From Phoenix dactylifera (lineage: Eukaryota; Streptophyta; Magnoliopsida; Arecales; Arecaceae), in contig NC_052399.1 of assembly GCF_009389715.1 (NCBI RefSeq), positions 6,016,585-6,080,584 of the forward strand: a DNA stretch of 64,000 bases, written 5' to 3'. Made by a program: the position numbers and the translations under genes. This document shows, one piece after another, positions 1 to 11,857 of the stretch. The notes beneath the pieces were generated by a model. That model worked only from the letters and a program-made list of their open reading frames with translations. It searched no databases and had not been told where the DNA came from. How positions within the stretch are numbered: position 1 is the first letter of the stretch; the number at the start of each line of letters is the position of its first letter.

Positions 1-107
1 TTTTATTTTTCATGTAAAAATAATTTTGTTCTTGGCGGTTATTCCCTTTATGTCTTTTTTATCAGCGTGCTTGATCAGAAAACTATTTGCTTGTGCATTT
101 GTTTCAG

Positions 108-2228
108 TTGTATGATCAAGTGACGGAAAATGTTATTTGTCATGGAGATAAAAGTCTCTTAAAGGATGGACACAAGAGTTTTCCTAGTGGTCATACTTCA
201 TGTAAGAAATATTGTGCCTAATTTCTTTCCTTCTTTTGCCACATTTAATGAAAAATGAATCTTTATTGTTCACTATGTGATGGAAATGCTATTCCAGTGT
301 TAGATAATGTGCTTTTACTACTTTGCAAAGGTGCCTTCCTTTCCAGAGGTAATCCAATCTGAAATAATCGTGATGAACTTTCATGGTTATGTGTATGATG
401 TATACTGACTGCTATTAATGGTTCAACTTGTATATTTATTGCAAATGGAAAGTTATTGGTAGCTTACTTTCTGTCAAATAAAGATATTATAGATAAAGAA
501 AACAGTTTAATGACATAACCATGACACAAAATTCAATTACCTACATATATATGCTTTGTGCTCATTTTACTTGGATCTGAATGTTGGATGATTTTCAGTC
601 ATCATATACTCAATTTGAACACCTGTATTAATGGAAAAAAAAACAAAAATATGGTTTTGTGCAGGGTCCTTTGCAGGTCTTGGTTTTCTTGCATTATATT
701 TGTCAGGGAAAATCAAAGCATTTGATCAAAGGGGTCATGTGGCAAAACTTGGCATTGTATTTCTTCCTCTACTTCTTGCATCCCTTATTGGAATATCAAG
801 AGTGGATGACTATCGGCATCATTGGCAGGATGTCTTTGCTGGCGGTATTCTAGGTTTGTGTTCTTGAATTGGTCAGCTTGCGAATTTATAACTGTTAGCA
901 GTTTATGGGCAATAATGCTCCTTCATGCCTGGCCTAATTACCACCTACAACATATTCCTGCAGGTATTATAATGGCTGCATTTTGTTATTTGCAGTTCTA
1001 CCCTGCCCCTTATCATACTGATGGTAATAATCTATATGCATAATTCTAAATGTCAATGCAATTGCCATTGTTTTATAGAAGTACTCATATTTCAGTGACA
1101 CAGACAGATTTAACTATAAAAAAACTTAGTGGTGCTTTGTTTTAATATCCTGTTTACTGGACTTAAATGGTGCTCTTTCAACATCCTGATTAATGGGCTT
1201 ATTACTAGTTCATTTAGAGCATGTTTGGTGTTGTTATTTTTTAAATTTTTTTGATACATAAGAATGATATTTGAGGTTAGCAGCATTTGTTTAAAGCCTT
1301 AGGTCAATTGAACCCCCCCAAGGAGTGCAACTGTGTAGTTGGGATTCATGAGAGCTAGGTATGGTCCCATATTCTGGTGATGATTGTTGGACCGGGCAAC
1401 CATGTCATGAGCGAATGTTGGGAGTTGATAAGATATATGGTTCGAGAGTTTGATGAGATGTATGGATCAGAGGACTTCCAGATATTAGACTTGTGGGATA
1501 CTCAAGCAGCGGGTCCTGGTCATGAGCCCCGCCCTTTGCTATAGGGAGGAAGACAACTTTTATCATAACTCATGACTAGTTCAATTAATGGCATAAACAA
1601 GGACTCCTTTGGTATGCGAAAGAATAAAAAAAATATATAGTAAAAAAAGTTTTAAACAAACTTTTTGTTTGATTGAAGTTTTTTTAAAAAATTAAAAATA
1701 GTATTTTCATACAAATAAGATTCTCATATTTTATGATAAAAAAATATATTAGAAATATAGAAAATCTACATTTCTGCCGAGATTTTTTTTTCCAAAACTA
1801 CTTTTAAGCATCAAAATACAGAAATAAAATTATTTGTTTTATTAAAAATATAATAGATATTTCATACAACTTTTCTAAAAAAATTAAATACTCAACCAAA
1901 CATAAGCCATTTTGTAATAGTTACTTTCTTATAGTCAATCAAACATACTAAAATCATTTTTCAGGGATTCAAATCTCACATGTATTGCTTTATCATGTAT
2001 AGAAAAGAAATGTGATTCAAATCTGTTGCTGCACTTATTACAATTCAATTAATAAGGTCTCTCATGTCTCTCCTGTCTTCAAGAATTCTGGCCACAAAAA
2101 TCCGCAACAGAGTAACATGGTAGAATAGGCCGCTCTCTACTTTCTTCGTCTCCTGTTGCTCCTATGAGAGCAGGAACCCAAAGACCTCATCTTTATTTTT
2201 CTCCAAAGGCACGCATTCTAACCAAAAG

Positions 2229-2276
<48 letters not shown>

Positions 2277-5200
2277 ACAATCCACGAGATCATTTGCAAG
2301 AAACAATCAGAACATCAAATAACGACCAATATATCTTTCGAAAGGCGTCAATATACCAAAAAAATAAAAAAACCTAACCAACAGAATTCAAACCTACAGA
2401 TATCATCAAATAGATTACGACAAAGACTAAAACAACAAGAAACAAAAACAATCACATCTACAAGATAATCCGCATCCCTATCTCCAAGAAACTGCGATCA
2501 TCACACAGATCTAAAACTACTTAGAATCAAACCCAGCAAGGATCACGAGATTAAGTACCATCTCTGACTTCCGCTTCCGAAAACTCGATCTAATGTAAAA
2601 TTCGCCAAGAAGACACGAAAAAGAATCCCCGAAAGAGATCGGACGATCGAATGAGAGGGGAAGGCGGGCAGATCCATGTCTGTATTGTGGAAGGTGCAAG
2701 CATGGCATAATCAGATGGAGGATTTCCAATCAGCAGTAACAGATTATATAGGTCTTAGAACATTCTTTTTTGTTATATTCATGTCTTGTTACACTTTAAT
2801 TGAACGGTGTGAATTTGTACTTAATATCTGTGCTGATTTTCTTTGATTTTATCTTGTTTTGCCTCACTTTGTCTTCTTGCAGCATCTAGGCTACCACCAT
2901 GACAATCGAGATTTTATTGAATCTGTCATGTGATGTTTAAGTCGCATCCTTGTTATGCTTGTTTTCTTTCCATACATGGTTTGGAATATTAGCATGCACA
3001 TATTTTATTAGTTGATCTGTACCTGGTTTGCACCTATCGGTATGATAACAACCTGCCTCTCAGAATCTTGGTTTATTGTTTTTATTTGGGTCATAATATT
3101 GCTCCATGTCATAGTGCCTTGACTAAGTATCTTATAATATGTGCTCAGTTATTGTGGTAAACATTATCATTGGTCTGGTTCGTTTGTCTTGTAGAGATCT
3201 GCATGGTGGCCAAAAAGAATTTCTTGGCCAGCGGTCATGCATTGATCTCTCTTATCCTTCCACATGGATGTGCACCAGCTTTCTAAGATTTAAAAAACAA
3301 AGTAGAGCCCCTTCATAAGGTTTGCTTGGTTATAATGTTTGAGATGATGCTACTTGATAATTATTGTCAGGTAGTTCTTGAAGGTTTTGTTGTTGTCGGT
3401 GGCGGTGGGCCGCTGTAGGAAGCTATCTAAGATGGTTTTCCATATATGACAGGAGTCTTTAAGTCTAGGCTTAATATCAGAATAATTATTCCTTGTGGAG
3501 TTTGTGCCTGCGGAAAGTGCTGATTGGATTGGATAAGATCAAGCCAGCACATGAAACCTAACTTCTGAGGATCACAATATTCTAATTGTATATTTTCTTG
3601 TGTCATTGGAAAGCTAGTTGAGATGCCATCTAGTTTGCATCTTTTCTGGTTATTAGTTAGCCAGTGCAACCCACTATGAGCTTGTATTGTAAGTTTTCCA
3701 TCTGGTATTTTTTCTTGTTAAGCTCATCATCATAGAGGATCTTCCAACATCAACATTGCAACTCGAGGCTCTGTGTCCTAGGTCTATCTTCTTGCATGCC
3801 ACTTCTATGGTTGCTGATGAAGCATATTATTGCCTCCTGCATTACCATCTCAGCTTACATGGGAAGTTACCTCACTGCGAATATCATTCCTTTATAACTC
3901 TGCTTATCTAGTTCTTTGATGCATCATTGTAGGAGCGATCGCTTCACTTGCACCGTTGAGTTCCTTCTCATTTTCTTATGGACTTAATATTCAGCCTCCA
4001 CTTTTGATTGTGATCCTGGCTGACCAGGTGGCTTGATATAGGATTCTGTTTGCTCTGAATTATGCTAAAAAGAAAGAGGTGGGGGATTTTATGCATGTCT
4101 TAGTTTAACAAAATTTCTGTTAAGGTTGTTTTTTAGGTTCTTATGTAAATATTTAAGGGAATTAGAAATGAGGATGATATATTTTTGAGAACTAACACAG
4201 TCATTTTGGTTGGACATCCAAGGAAGTATTCAACCTTTTCTGTAGCATGATGGTTTAAAGTTTTAGCAGGAACTGAAACTAATTAATCCATAACCAATCC
4301 AATGGGTGGCCTAAATTAGGTAGTTTATATAGCCTATCAGCCTAATTTGATGTATTTTTCATCAACTTGATTGATGATATTACTTGTGGGTTTTACAGAT
4401 TGGTCTTTAAGAAGTATTTTTAATCAATGCATGATAAAACTTGGATTTTGCAAATTTTGAGAAAGAGATGGAAACATTTGATTGTTGGATACTTCTATGG
4501 ATAAGGCTTTGTTTAAGATGCACATTAAACATTTTCATTTGGGTGCTCTGTCTGTTTTTCACATGAGCCTTATGGAACTGTCTTGCCTGTTCCTCTGTGA
4601 TGCCAAACTAGAGCAAAGATGTAATCAGGTTCGATGTTGTACATCAGCAACTAGGAAGTATTTGCTAAGAACACAGATTGGCCACCTGACTAGGAATTTC
4701 CAACCTATAGGTGCCTCAGAAAAGTGAATCACTGCTTATTACTCTGACCTTGGCTCAAGCCTTAGGTAGGCCTTGATTTTCCAAGCAAATGGCAACACGG
4801 AAAGCGCTACACCAGTCCTCTTTCTTGCCAAAACTCTGTTCTAATATTCAACGTTTCAACTACAGATTTGGATAAACGAATCATGAGAAAATTTCAAAGC
4901 CATAACTTTCTCAGCCTTCAAGTTGTAAGTGTAGCCTAGGTTGCATGGGAGAGGGGAGAGGGAGTAACTGTTTGTGTCCGATGTTAGTTGAGGATGTAAT
5001 TTCTGTTTTGGAAATTGAGGCAGATTGTCTGGCATCATTGGTTTTTGTTAAGAAATCTTTAACTGCTCGATCAATCCTTGTCAAGCACTGTATCTAATAT
5101 CTCTTTTATGGGGATTCAATCTTGTGTTAAATTTTGCAGTTATATCTTGAGAAAGTCTCGTATGGATGTTGGTAGTATTTAAAGCTCTCAAGAAGATTAT

Positions 5201-6573
5201 AAATTGTAGTTATCACCACTCTGCCCTGCCTGACACCCTGTGTGCTTATACTTTGGAAGTTTCACATTGATTTTCTGAGTTTCTTTTCCGTGCAACCTCT
5301 CTCTTTATCATCTTTTCCTTTTTCCCCCCCTTCACGTCCCAATAATGTTGTGTGATTCACATTCATTCCAAGGGCTGGATTTTTTATTGTTTTAGAGAGA
5401 GTAGTAGAGGAGTGTGGAGTTTAAAATTTCTATACAAAAAATAGTTATTTATTGATGTGCTTGTATGTTAAGAAAAGAACATAAAGAAGCATTATAAGGA
5501 AAAAAAAATAAAGAAGCATGATAAGGAGAAAAAAGGAAAGCCTCCAGTTTCTCAAAGATGCGAGGTTTAATCCTGCTTGCAAGAAGGCAAACAGTTTCTG
5601 CTTTCCTCCAAAGACAACCTCTCGAATAGGGAGTGTGCAATTCTTCACGTTGCTCTCCAGACTTGTCCAGGATGATGCCGAAGCCAGGATTATTTCTAGG
5701 GTTGACTATTTCTTATAATACTATTTGATGTTCCATACCCTTCGCTTTTTTGGCTCCATTATTTATGGATCTAGCCCAATGCTAATTCAACAGCAGAGGG
5801 AGAAAGAAAACAAAATGGATACTAATAAAATGATAACTGTACAATGTCATTTGTTTGTGAAGTTCAAATTTTCACATGCATTTATCTGTAACCGCCCTTC
5901 ATTATTGACACCATGATTTTGGACTTGTGCTGATTATTTTTCTTCCCATCTCTGAAGAGACTGAGAAATCCATTGATGGTACACTTGTGGTGGCTCATAA
6001 TATTTTTTGGTTTAGCTATTGATTAGCTGATGACGTCATAGTTGATAAGTAATATATTCTATTTTCTACTTTGTTGTATGTTGTCTTCTGTGTGGTCATC
6101 ATCCACCCGTCCCCGGTCTCTCTCTCATGCTTGTGTCGGTAAAGAGCAATAAACTAAATTAATATCGGGCATGACTAAACTAATTTTTTGTATTATGAGA
6201 GGATATTCTGTTACATGGATGGATCTCCTCTACAGTGGAGCAAAGATCCATCAGATGACTATAATCATCTGTGCTTGACTAAGATCTCCTGCACCGACAT
6301 CATTGAGAATTGTCATTATACTTATGACAAAGTTAAGCTAATTCTGTGAGTGATTTCTTGAAAGTATTCCTGAGCGATCATCTAATAACATTGCTTTGTC
6401 GTGAAGGTTGGGGACCGTATGCGTACTTCCAGATGTTGGAGGAGCCACGAACCAGCGGCAATGCAACTAATGCGTCAAACCAGCAACCTGAAGGTAGCAA
6501 TAACAACAGGTTACCTGGAGCACATCACGATAATAGGACTGAAGCAAACGATTTAGAGTCTGGTAGGTCGTGA
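108..6573 (+). CDS. LPP2: Lipid phosphate phosphatase (LPP2-type), 3' part only; tandem copy 1
   Basis: This is the C-terminal part of a membrane phosphatase of the PAP2/LPP family, which removes phosphate from phosphatidic acid and related lipids. Four exons can be placed by GT-AG borders with consistent reading phase: 108-201, 665-853, 964-1023 and 6407-6573 (TGA). Earlier exons lie left of the window. Visible catalytic motifs are C2 (FPSGHTSW, split over exons 1-2) and C3 ([12 protein letters not shown]). C1 lies in a missing exon. Hydrophobic helices flank the motifs, as expected for a multi-pass protein. Exon lengths 94, 189 and 60 nt equal those of the complete paralogue at 11858-17961, so the two are tandem duplicates. 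The last intron is 5.4 kb and contains a MITE, a (TA)n run and a block resembling another gene's 5' end. No frameshift or stop is seen. The family call is firm; the choice of LPP2 over LPP3 rests on resemblance of the paralogue's N-terminus. Confidence 0.9.
1602..1965 (+). mobile_element. MITE copy A, right end lost
   Basis: This AT-rich block in the last intron of LPP copy 1 starts with GACTCCTTTGGTATGCG, a decayed version of the TIR of the element at 61030-61511. It shares ordered internal blocks with that element and with 42912-43372: AAGATTCTCATATTTT, then ACTTTTCTA, then CTCAACCAAACATAAG. The right TIR is not recognisable, so the right boundary is approximate. Confidence 0.55.
2230..2273. 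repeat. (TA)n microsatellite
   Basis: An uninterrupted TA run of about 44 bp in the last intron of LPP copy 1. It abuts the gene-5'-end-like block that follows. Confidence 0.95.
2280..2730 (-). other. Antisense block resembling the 5' leader and first intron of another gene
   Basis: Read on the minus strand, this intronic block begins with CT-rich leader-like DNA (GCCCGCCTTCCCCTCTC, then GATCG-rich text). It continues into T-rich sequence typical of a plant first intron. It has no long ORF and no recognised product. It may be captured gene DNA or ordinary intron sequence. The flanking rest of the intron (1966-6406) holds no feature I can name. Confidence 0.25.
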
Positions 6574-7769
6574 AGTAATGCTGTACTCTGACCAAGTAGA
6601 ACTGTTGACATTTACAGATAGCACCTCTAACTTGTCTCTTGTATATATGTGCAACTGCAAGGCTAATCGTGGAAAAAGAAAGGAGTGTTCAATCATGTTA
6701 GTTACGAACTAGTGCAGGAATTCTGACGAACTTGTAGTAACTGTTCTTCCTATGGAGTTTCCAAATGAATTGCTTGCTCTTGTACAGAAGCCTGATTCCC
6801 TGGTAGCAAAATGGCTTTAAAGCTCTTCTTCCAGAGCCCTTATTAATTTATGCTTATTTAATGTTTATTTGGATAAGAATCCCAAATCAGCTGTGCAGTT
6901 GCTGATCATTGCGAATTTGAAGGTCATCTGTTTCTGTGAACTTAAGGGCATTCCTTCCAGAGCCCTTAAGCATGTTTACTTCTATGTCCAACCTATTTGG
7001 TATTGGACCATTTAATTTATGGTTAGCTTTATCCACATAGCGTGTTTTGCATCTTTGGGTTGTTTATAATGTCTGGAACAAGCATCATTAACCTTAATAT
7101 TCCATGGCTGCACATAATATCTAAGATACTGTATCATGAAAATGCCCCATTAGATTGCTTTTGAGAACCTTATCGTGCAAGCTCATTAGCAATCACATCT
7201 CCTCTTTAGACTTTTTTTTCTTTCCTGATGCAAGAATAGACGTCTTTGCTAATGTGCTTGCTTCATGAGCTTCTTAAAAGCAATCTAATAGTGCGTTTTC
7301 ATCGTACGGTATCTAATATCTTGTTGTTTTCGATTTTTAATTAATTGATTTAGTCGTCTGGCATAATGATTAGGCTTGCAGCGTCAGGCTTTTACGGGCT
7401 TGCAGATTCTGGATTGAATCGTGCTGGGCCGGAGTTATGGGCCAGGCCCATTTTGACCTCCTTATGGCACTTTGCCGCGCTCAATACTTGGCCTTGTTTA
7501 CAGTTGTTAACCCCTTGCCGCCACCCACAAAAACGGAAAAAATAATAATAATAAAAAAAGCCCTTTCCGCTTTTATTTGGAGAGGGTGTGTCCCGTTCAC
7601 ATCTCGCGAGCTCGTCAGCTTTCAAATTTCAAACGGGTCGTGCTCGACCGAACGTCACAATAGCGACCTGTGTCTCCCAGCCTCGCTCCCACTAACCTAG
7701 GATAGGGTCACCCGACGGTAAGTGTAAGACCAAATGGACGACGGTAAGCCAGCCTGCCTGCGGCTTCGA

Positions 7770-8109
7770 GTGGACATAAATAAACGGAGGCCGCCTCCCT
7801 CCCGAGCGCCGCCCTGTCTTTCCTTCCCACTCTTTTCTGCGTCGTGCCAGGGAGGGAGAGGAATCTCTCTTGTTCTTCGGCCTTCTAATCGCGTTAGCAC
7901 GGAACTCCAAGTCCAGCAGCGTCGTTTACTCTCCCGGTGATATAACGGTTTCTATTTTCCACTCCCTGGTAAAACCGACAATTCCCTTCGCCACTTCTTT
8001 TCTTTCCCCGTCTCCTCTTCTACTTCACTTGTAGCTGCTCCGAGTTCGCCAGATCTCTCTCTCGCTCTCCCTTCTAAATAAATAAAAAAAATTCTCTCTC
8101 CCAGGAGTG
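7770..8109 (+). promoter_or_regulatory. Putative core promoter and non-coding first exon of LPP copy 2
   Basis: ATAAATAAA at 7776-7784 can serve as a TATA box. It is followed by a pyrimidine-rich leader (CTCTCTCTCGCTCTCCC near 8055) and a possible donor GTAAGG at about 8110. The first coding exon opens directly behind an acceptor (TGCAG at about 11852) with only a few bases before ATG. A 5'UTR intron of about 3.7 kb is therefore likely. This is inferred from sequence texture; no transcript was seen. Confidence 0.35.
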
Positions 8110-8824
8110 TAAGGTCACCTCATCTCTCATTCATCAACTTCTTTTTGTTTTTATTGCAATCTTTTAGATTTATAAAGAAATGATCGCAGTGATGTTGGTT
8201 TCTTTCTGCACCACCTCAGGAATCCCTTTCTTGTTTCCCGCCGGAACCTGTAGTTATGATTCTTTTCTTCCTAATCTCTCTCTCTAGTGAAAACTTATTA
8301 TCATTCTTTTACCTATCGAGTTTTTTAATCTGGTTGATTAGGTCTAGTGGAATCTAGGTTTTCTGTTTTCTTGATTTTAATTATGAATATGATGTGATTG
8401 GATTTATTCCGAGTATTTAGATGTGTGTTATTTTCTGTGCTTTGGATGATTTCTTGAGAACTTGGTGCCTGAATTTTCTGATTCATTTTCTGTTATCGTC
8501 ATTGATGTGAACTGCTTTCTTGTTGCAAAAAAGTCGGTGAGATGCTTGCGATGTTTAAGAAATTATAGATAACCTACCGGGGGGTGCGGGGTGGGGAGGT
8601 AGTGGTTTGTGGATATTAGGCTCTGTCTATGTTGACTTCAGTTGAATGGTGTGAATAAAGAAGTCGGGAACTCACAGTGACAACATGTTTCCTATACCTA
8701 ATCTTGCTGAAAGATTATTGAAGCCTTTGATTATGAAATTGAATACCTTAACTATTGTTTCAGAATTTCTGAAGGACTTCAAGCACTTAGTGGAAGCCTT
8801 TGTATTGACTAGGACTATCTTAAA

Positions 8825-8826
<2 letters not shown>

Positions 8827-8878
<52 letters not shown>
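8827..8878. repeat. (ATT)n microsatellite
   Basis: About 17 perfect ATT units in the presumed 5'UTR intron of LPP copy 2. Translation of the run gives the artefactual poly-Asn or poly-Leu ORFs seen on either strand. Confidence 0.95.
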
Positions 8879-8879
<1 letters not shown>

Positions 8880-10787
8880 TGGACCTTACTGCAGGCTAAA
8901 GACATTACAGTCTGCTTACAAGTTAGGTGATGCATTGTAGTTATTTATTTTAATAAGATTCACAAACAAACAAATAGCTCCATACTCACTATGGATGTTC
9001 AGGTATAAGATCCATGGGTCATCTCACGTGGAGGGAAATACATTTGGAATCATATGTTTGAGGTGCTTATAAGGTTATCCAGTTATAGTTGGATGGCCAA
9101 CCATATACTTGTATATAACATCAAGATCCATTTTACCGATGTATCGAAATTTTCCAACATCTTTAGACTCTACAATATTCATTGGTTGTGTTATGGGATA
9201 ATGCCTGTAGAGCAATTTGCTAGTCTGATCATGAGAAGGAAGAAAAAGTCCAATATCTGAAAATCTAGCAACTAAATAAAACGTGGATGCACCACCACCA
9301 CCATCACTAAATACTCTTTCCAAGGGTCCATCCATGCATTCCAAAGCCACCAATCCACGTACGTTACCTTTCGGTTATTCATGTGCCACTCACATGCTAA
9401 AAGCTGCCTGGCTTTGTCCTTAGGACTATTGTTTAGGGCCAGGTTTGGTCCAAGCCCACCTGGTATTTCAATCGAGCCTCAGTTAAGACATGCACATGTC
9501 TTGAATTGTTTGGTCTGGGCATCAGTTGGCCCAATTATTGGTGCTAGTTGATAGCCTATTCAGTCTCTTATACTACGTCCTCTTGACCTTTGTTTAATCA
9601 GAGACTACATTTTATGTTTTCGTCAATGCATAGGATGCTAGTATGTGGTAGCTTAGAGTCCAAACATCCCTTACCTAAGGTTCAAACATAGCATCTTGCT
9701 TTGAGTAAATTATATCGATTTTAGAAAGTCCAATATAATGATAGGTTTTGTCATAATTTGGGCTATATGAGGCCATGATAGTGAGTTATGCTAATTCATA
9801 TTGCCACCAGCATGTCTGTGTAACTGGGTGGATTTGTATTTAAACTGATGCTGCTTGGTCCAACTGAATGAAATGGTGTTTAGACCACAAAAAATGGATT
9901 ACATGTAATTTTGGTTTAACATTTTGCCTAGTGTTGGCGTTATATGGGACTTGAGTAGGTAATCTTAGGCCCCCTATAATTGATGGGGTTATTCGTCATA
10001 TTTTAAAAATATTGAGAAATATGTTATCTAGCATGTTTATATTCAATATTCTAACAGAAATTTGGTGAATTTGATGGTGGCTTCAGCATCTAAAGATCTT
10101 GCTAAAATTAAATTTGACATTTGAAGGGGCTCATAGGATGTGACTGTTTATGTCAAATTTCAAAAGTATCATTTGTTGTGGTTGCTGTAGGTGTACCTAT
10201 AGTAGTTTGAGGTAAGTTGTAATTTAAACATGTGAGAAAGATGAAACCGACAATGTTGTGGATGATCTTTCTTTCACTATTGAGAATTTAAGATAGTAAC
10301 AATTAACCTGGTCTCTCTGTGTCCAGGGACCAGTGGGATATTTTGCTTTCTAGCCTCCTATGTGCAGGCTATATGCACACATGCACAAGAATTAGGCACA
10401 CACATTGCATCTTATTAGCTATTTGGAGGAAGTGATGATGATGGTGTCATTTCTTCTTCTTTTTTTTGGGTATTTGTTTGGGTTTAACATTTATGAAAAT
10501 ACATTCATATTTTATTTTTGAAGGATTATAAAACGTTTACTTTTAAGAATTTTAAACTTGTTTGGGTGATCGGCAACATAGGGTGATTATTTTGAAAAGG
10601 AGAGCACTAGATGCTCAGCTAAAAGGTCGCAGGTATTAGAGAAATGGAATGTGGTTGATGATGGGGAACTTCTGGAGTAGTGATTCATCTACCAGAGTAA
10701 AACTTGATATCACTATTTACGTACTCTTGAAAATTTCAAAGATATTTTAAGTCGTTGAACTTTAATCTTCAAATGCACTCAAGACGC

Positions 10788-11030
10788 TAAGAGGTCATGA
10801 TATCATAAACATCATGTCTTCATTCGAGTTTACTTTTGTGCAAGGTTTTAAAATTTGGTTGTGGTGCCCTAGGTATGGTTTTGGTTTCAGCAATTTTATC
10901 GTCATATGGACTAAAGATTCTGAGAGGTTATGATTCATAAAATTTGTCTTCATTTAAGTTTACTTTTGTGCAAGATTTTAAAATCGGTTTTAGTCCCCCA
11001 CATAGAGTTTAGTGTCAGCAGTTTCACTCG
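10788..11030. repeat. Imperfect tandem duplication, about 130-bp unit
   Basis: Two diverged copies share the order GAGGT(C/T)ATGAT, TTTACTTTTGTGCAAG and TTTTAAAAT with about 130 bp between matching points. It lies in the presumed 5'UTR intron of LPP copy 2. Origin unknown. Apart from this and the ATT run, I see nothing definable between 8110 and 11850. Confidence 0.5.
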
Positions 11031-11857
11031 AATTTTAGGAGTTTGTCATAAAGTCAAAAAAATCAAAAATTAAAAAGAATTTAAAGATCAAGAAAGTTAT
11101 TTTATAATATTTTATAGTGTTTTAAGTTATCTGGTATCATAGTTTATGTATTTTGGGTAATTGTAGGCTGAAATTAAACTTTATTGAAGCTTAATGCATT
11201 AGATATATAACATGGATGTACTAGTCTATTGGTAAAACACACCAAATATCACTCAAACAAGCACAAATTAACAAGACAAATATACGAGTATAAAATTAAT
11301 TACATATATGAACTATAAACGCTTCGATACATGCTGTGCAACTTAAATCCTACATATTGTGATGTCGATTATAACTTAAAGACACAAGTGACAATTGCAT
11401 CTGAACCACCATCATAATAAAGCTTAGATGAGAATAAATAGATTAGATCATTAGAGCCTTAGATAAATGCGTGATTGTATTGTAATGAATATTAGTAAAC
11501 ATTAAACATATATCTACTTGTTAAACAAAAAAAAAGGGAGGAAAAACTTTTTTAGGTTTTTTTTTTGGCTGAAACTGATTGAAACTGAACATTCCTGTCA
11601 GTTTTGATTCGGTCTCATTTGAAACTGACCTGTTTCAGCCGAAACTTCAAACCTTGTTTCTATGGTATTCTTGCACCTTTTTTTCTTAATGCGAAATGAA
11701 AAGATCTTAGTCTATGGCCCCTATTATTTTTGACCATCACGGCCACTTCCTGCCTTCTTCCCGTTTCTGTTAATAACATGATTAACAGTTATTTCTGAAT
11801 TATATAATCGTTTCTTTTTTCTGAATTTATTTTTTATTCACCTACCAGTGCAGGATT

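Noticed and set aside
8672..8935. ORFs with poly-Asn or poly-Leu
   Set aside because: They are produced by the (ATT)n microsatellite.
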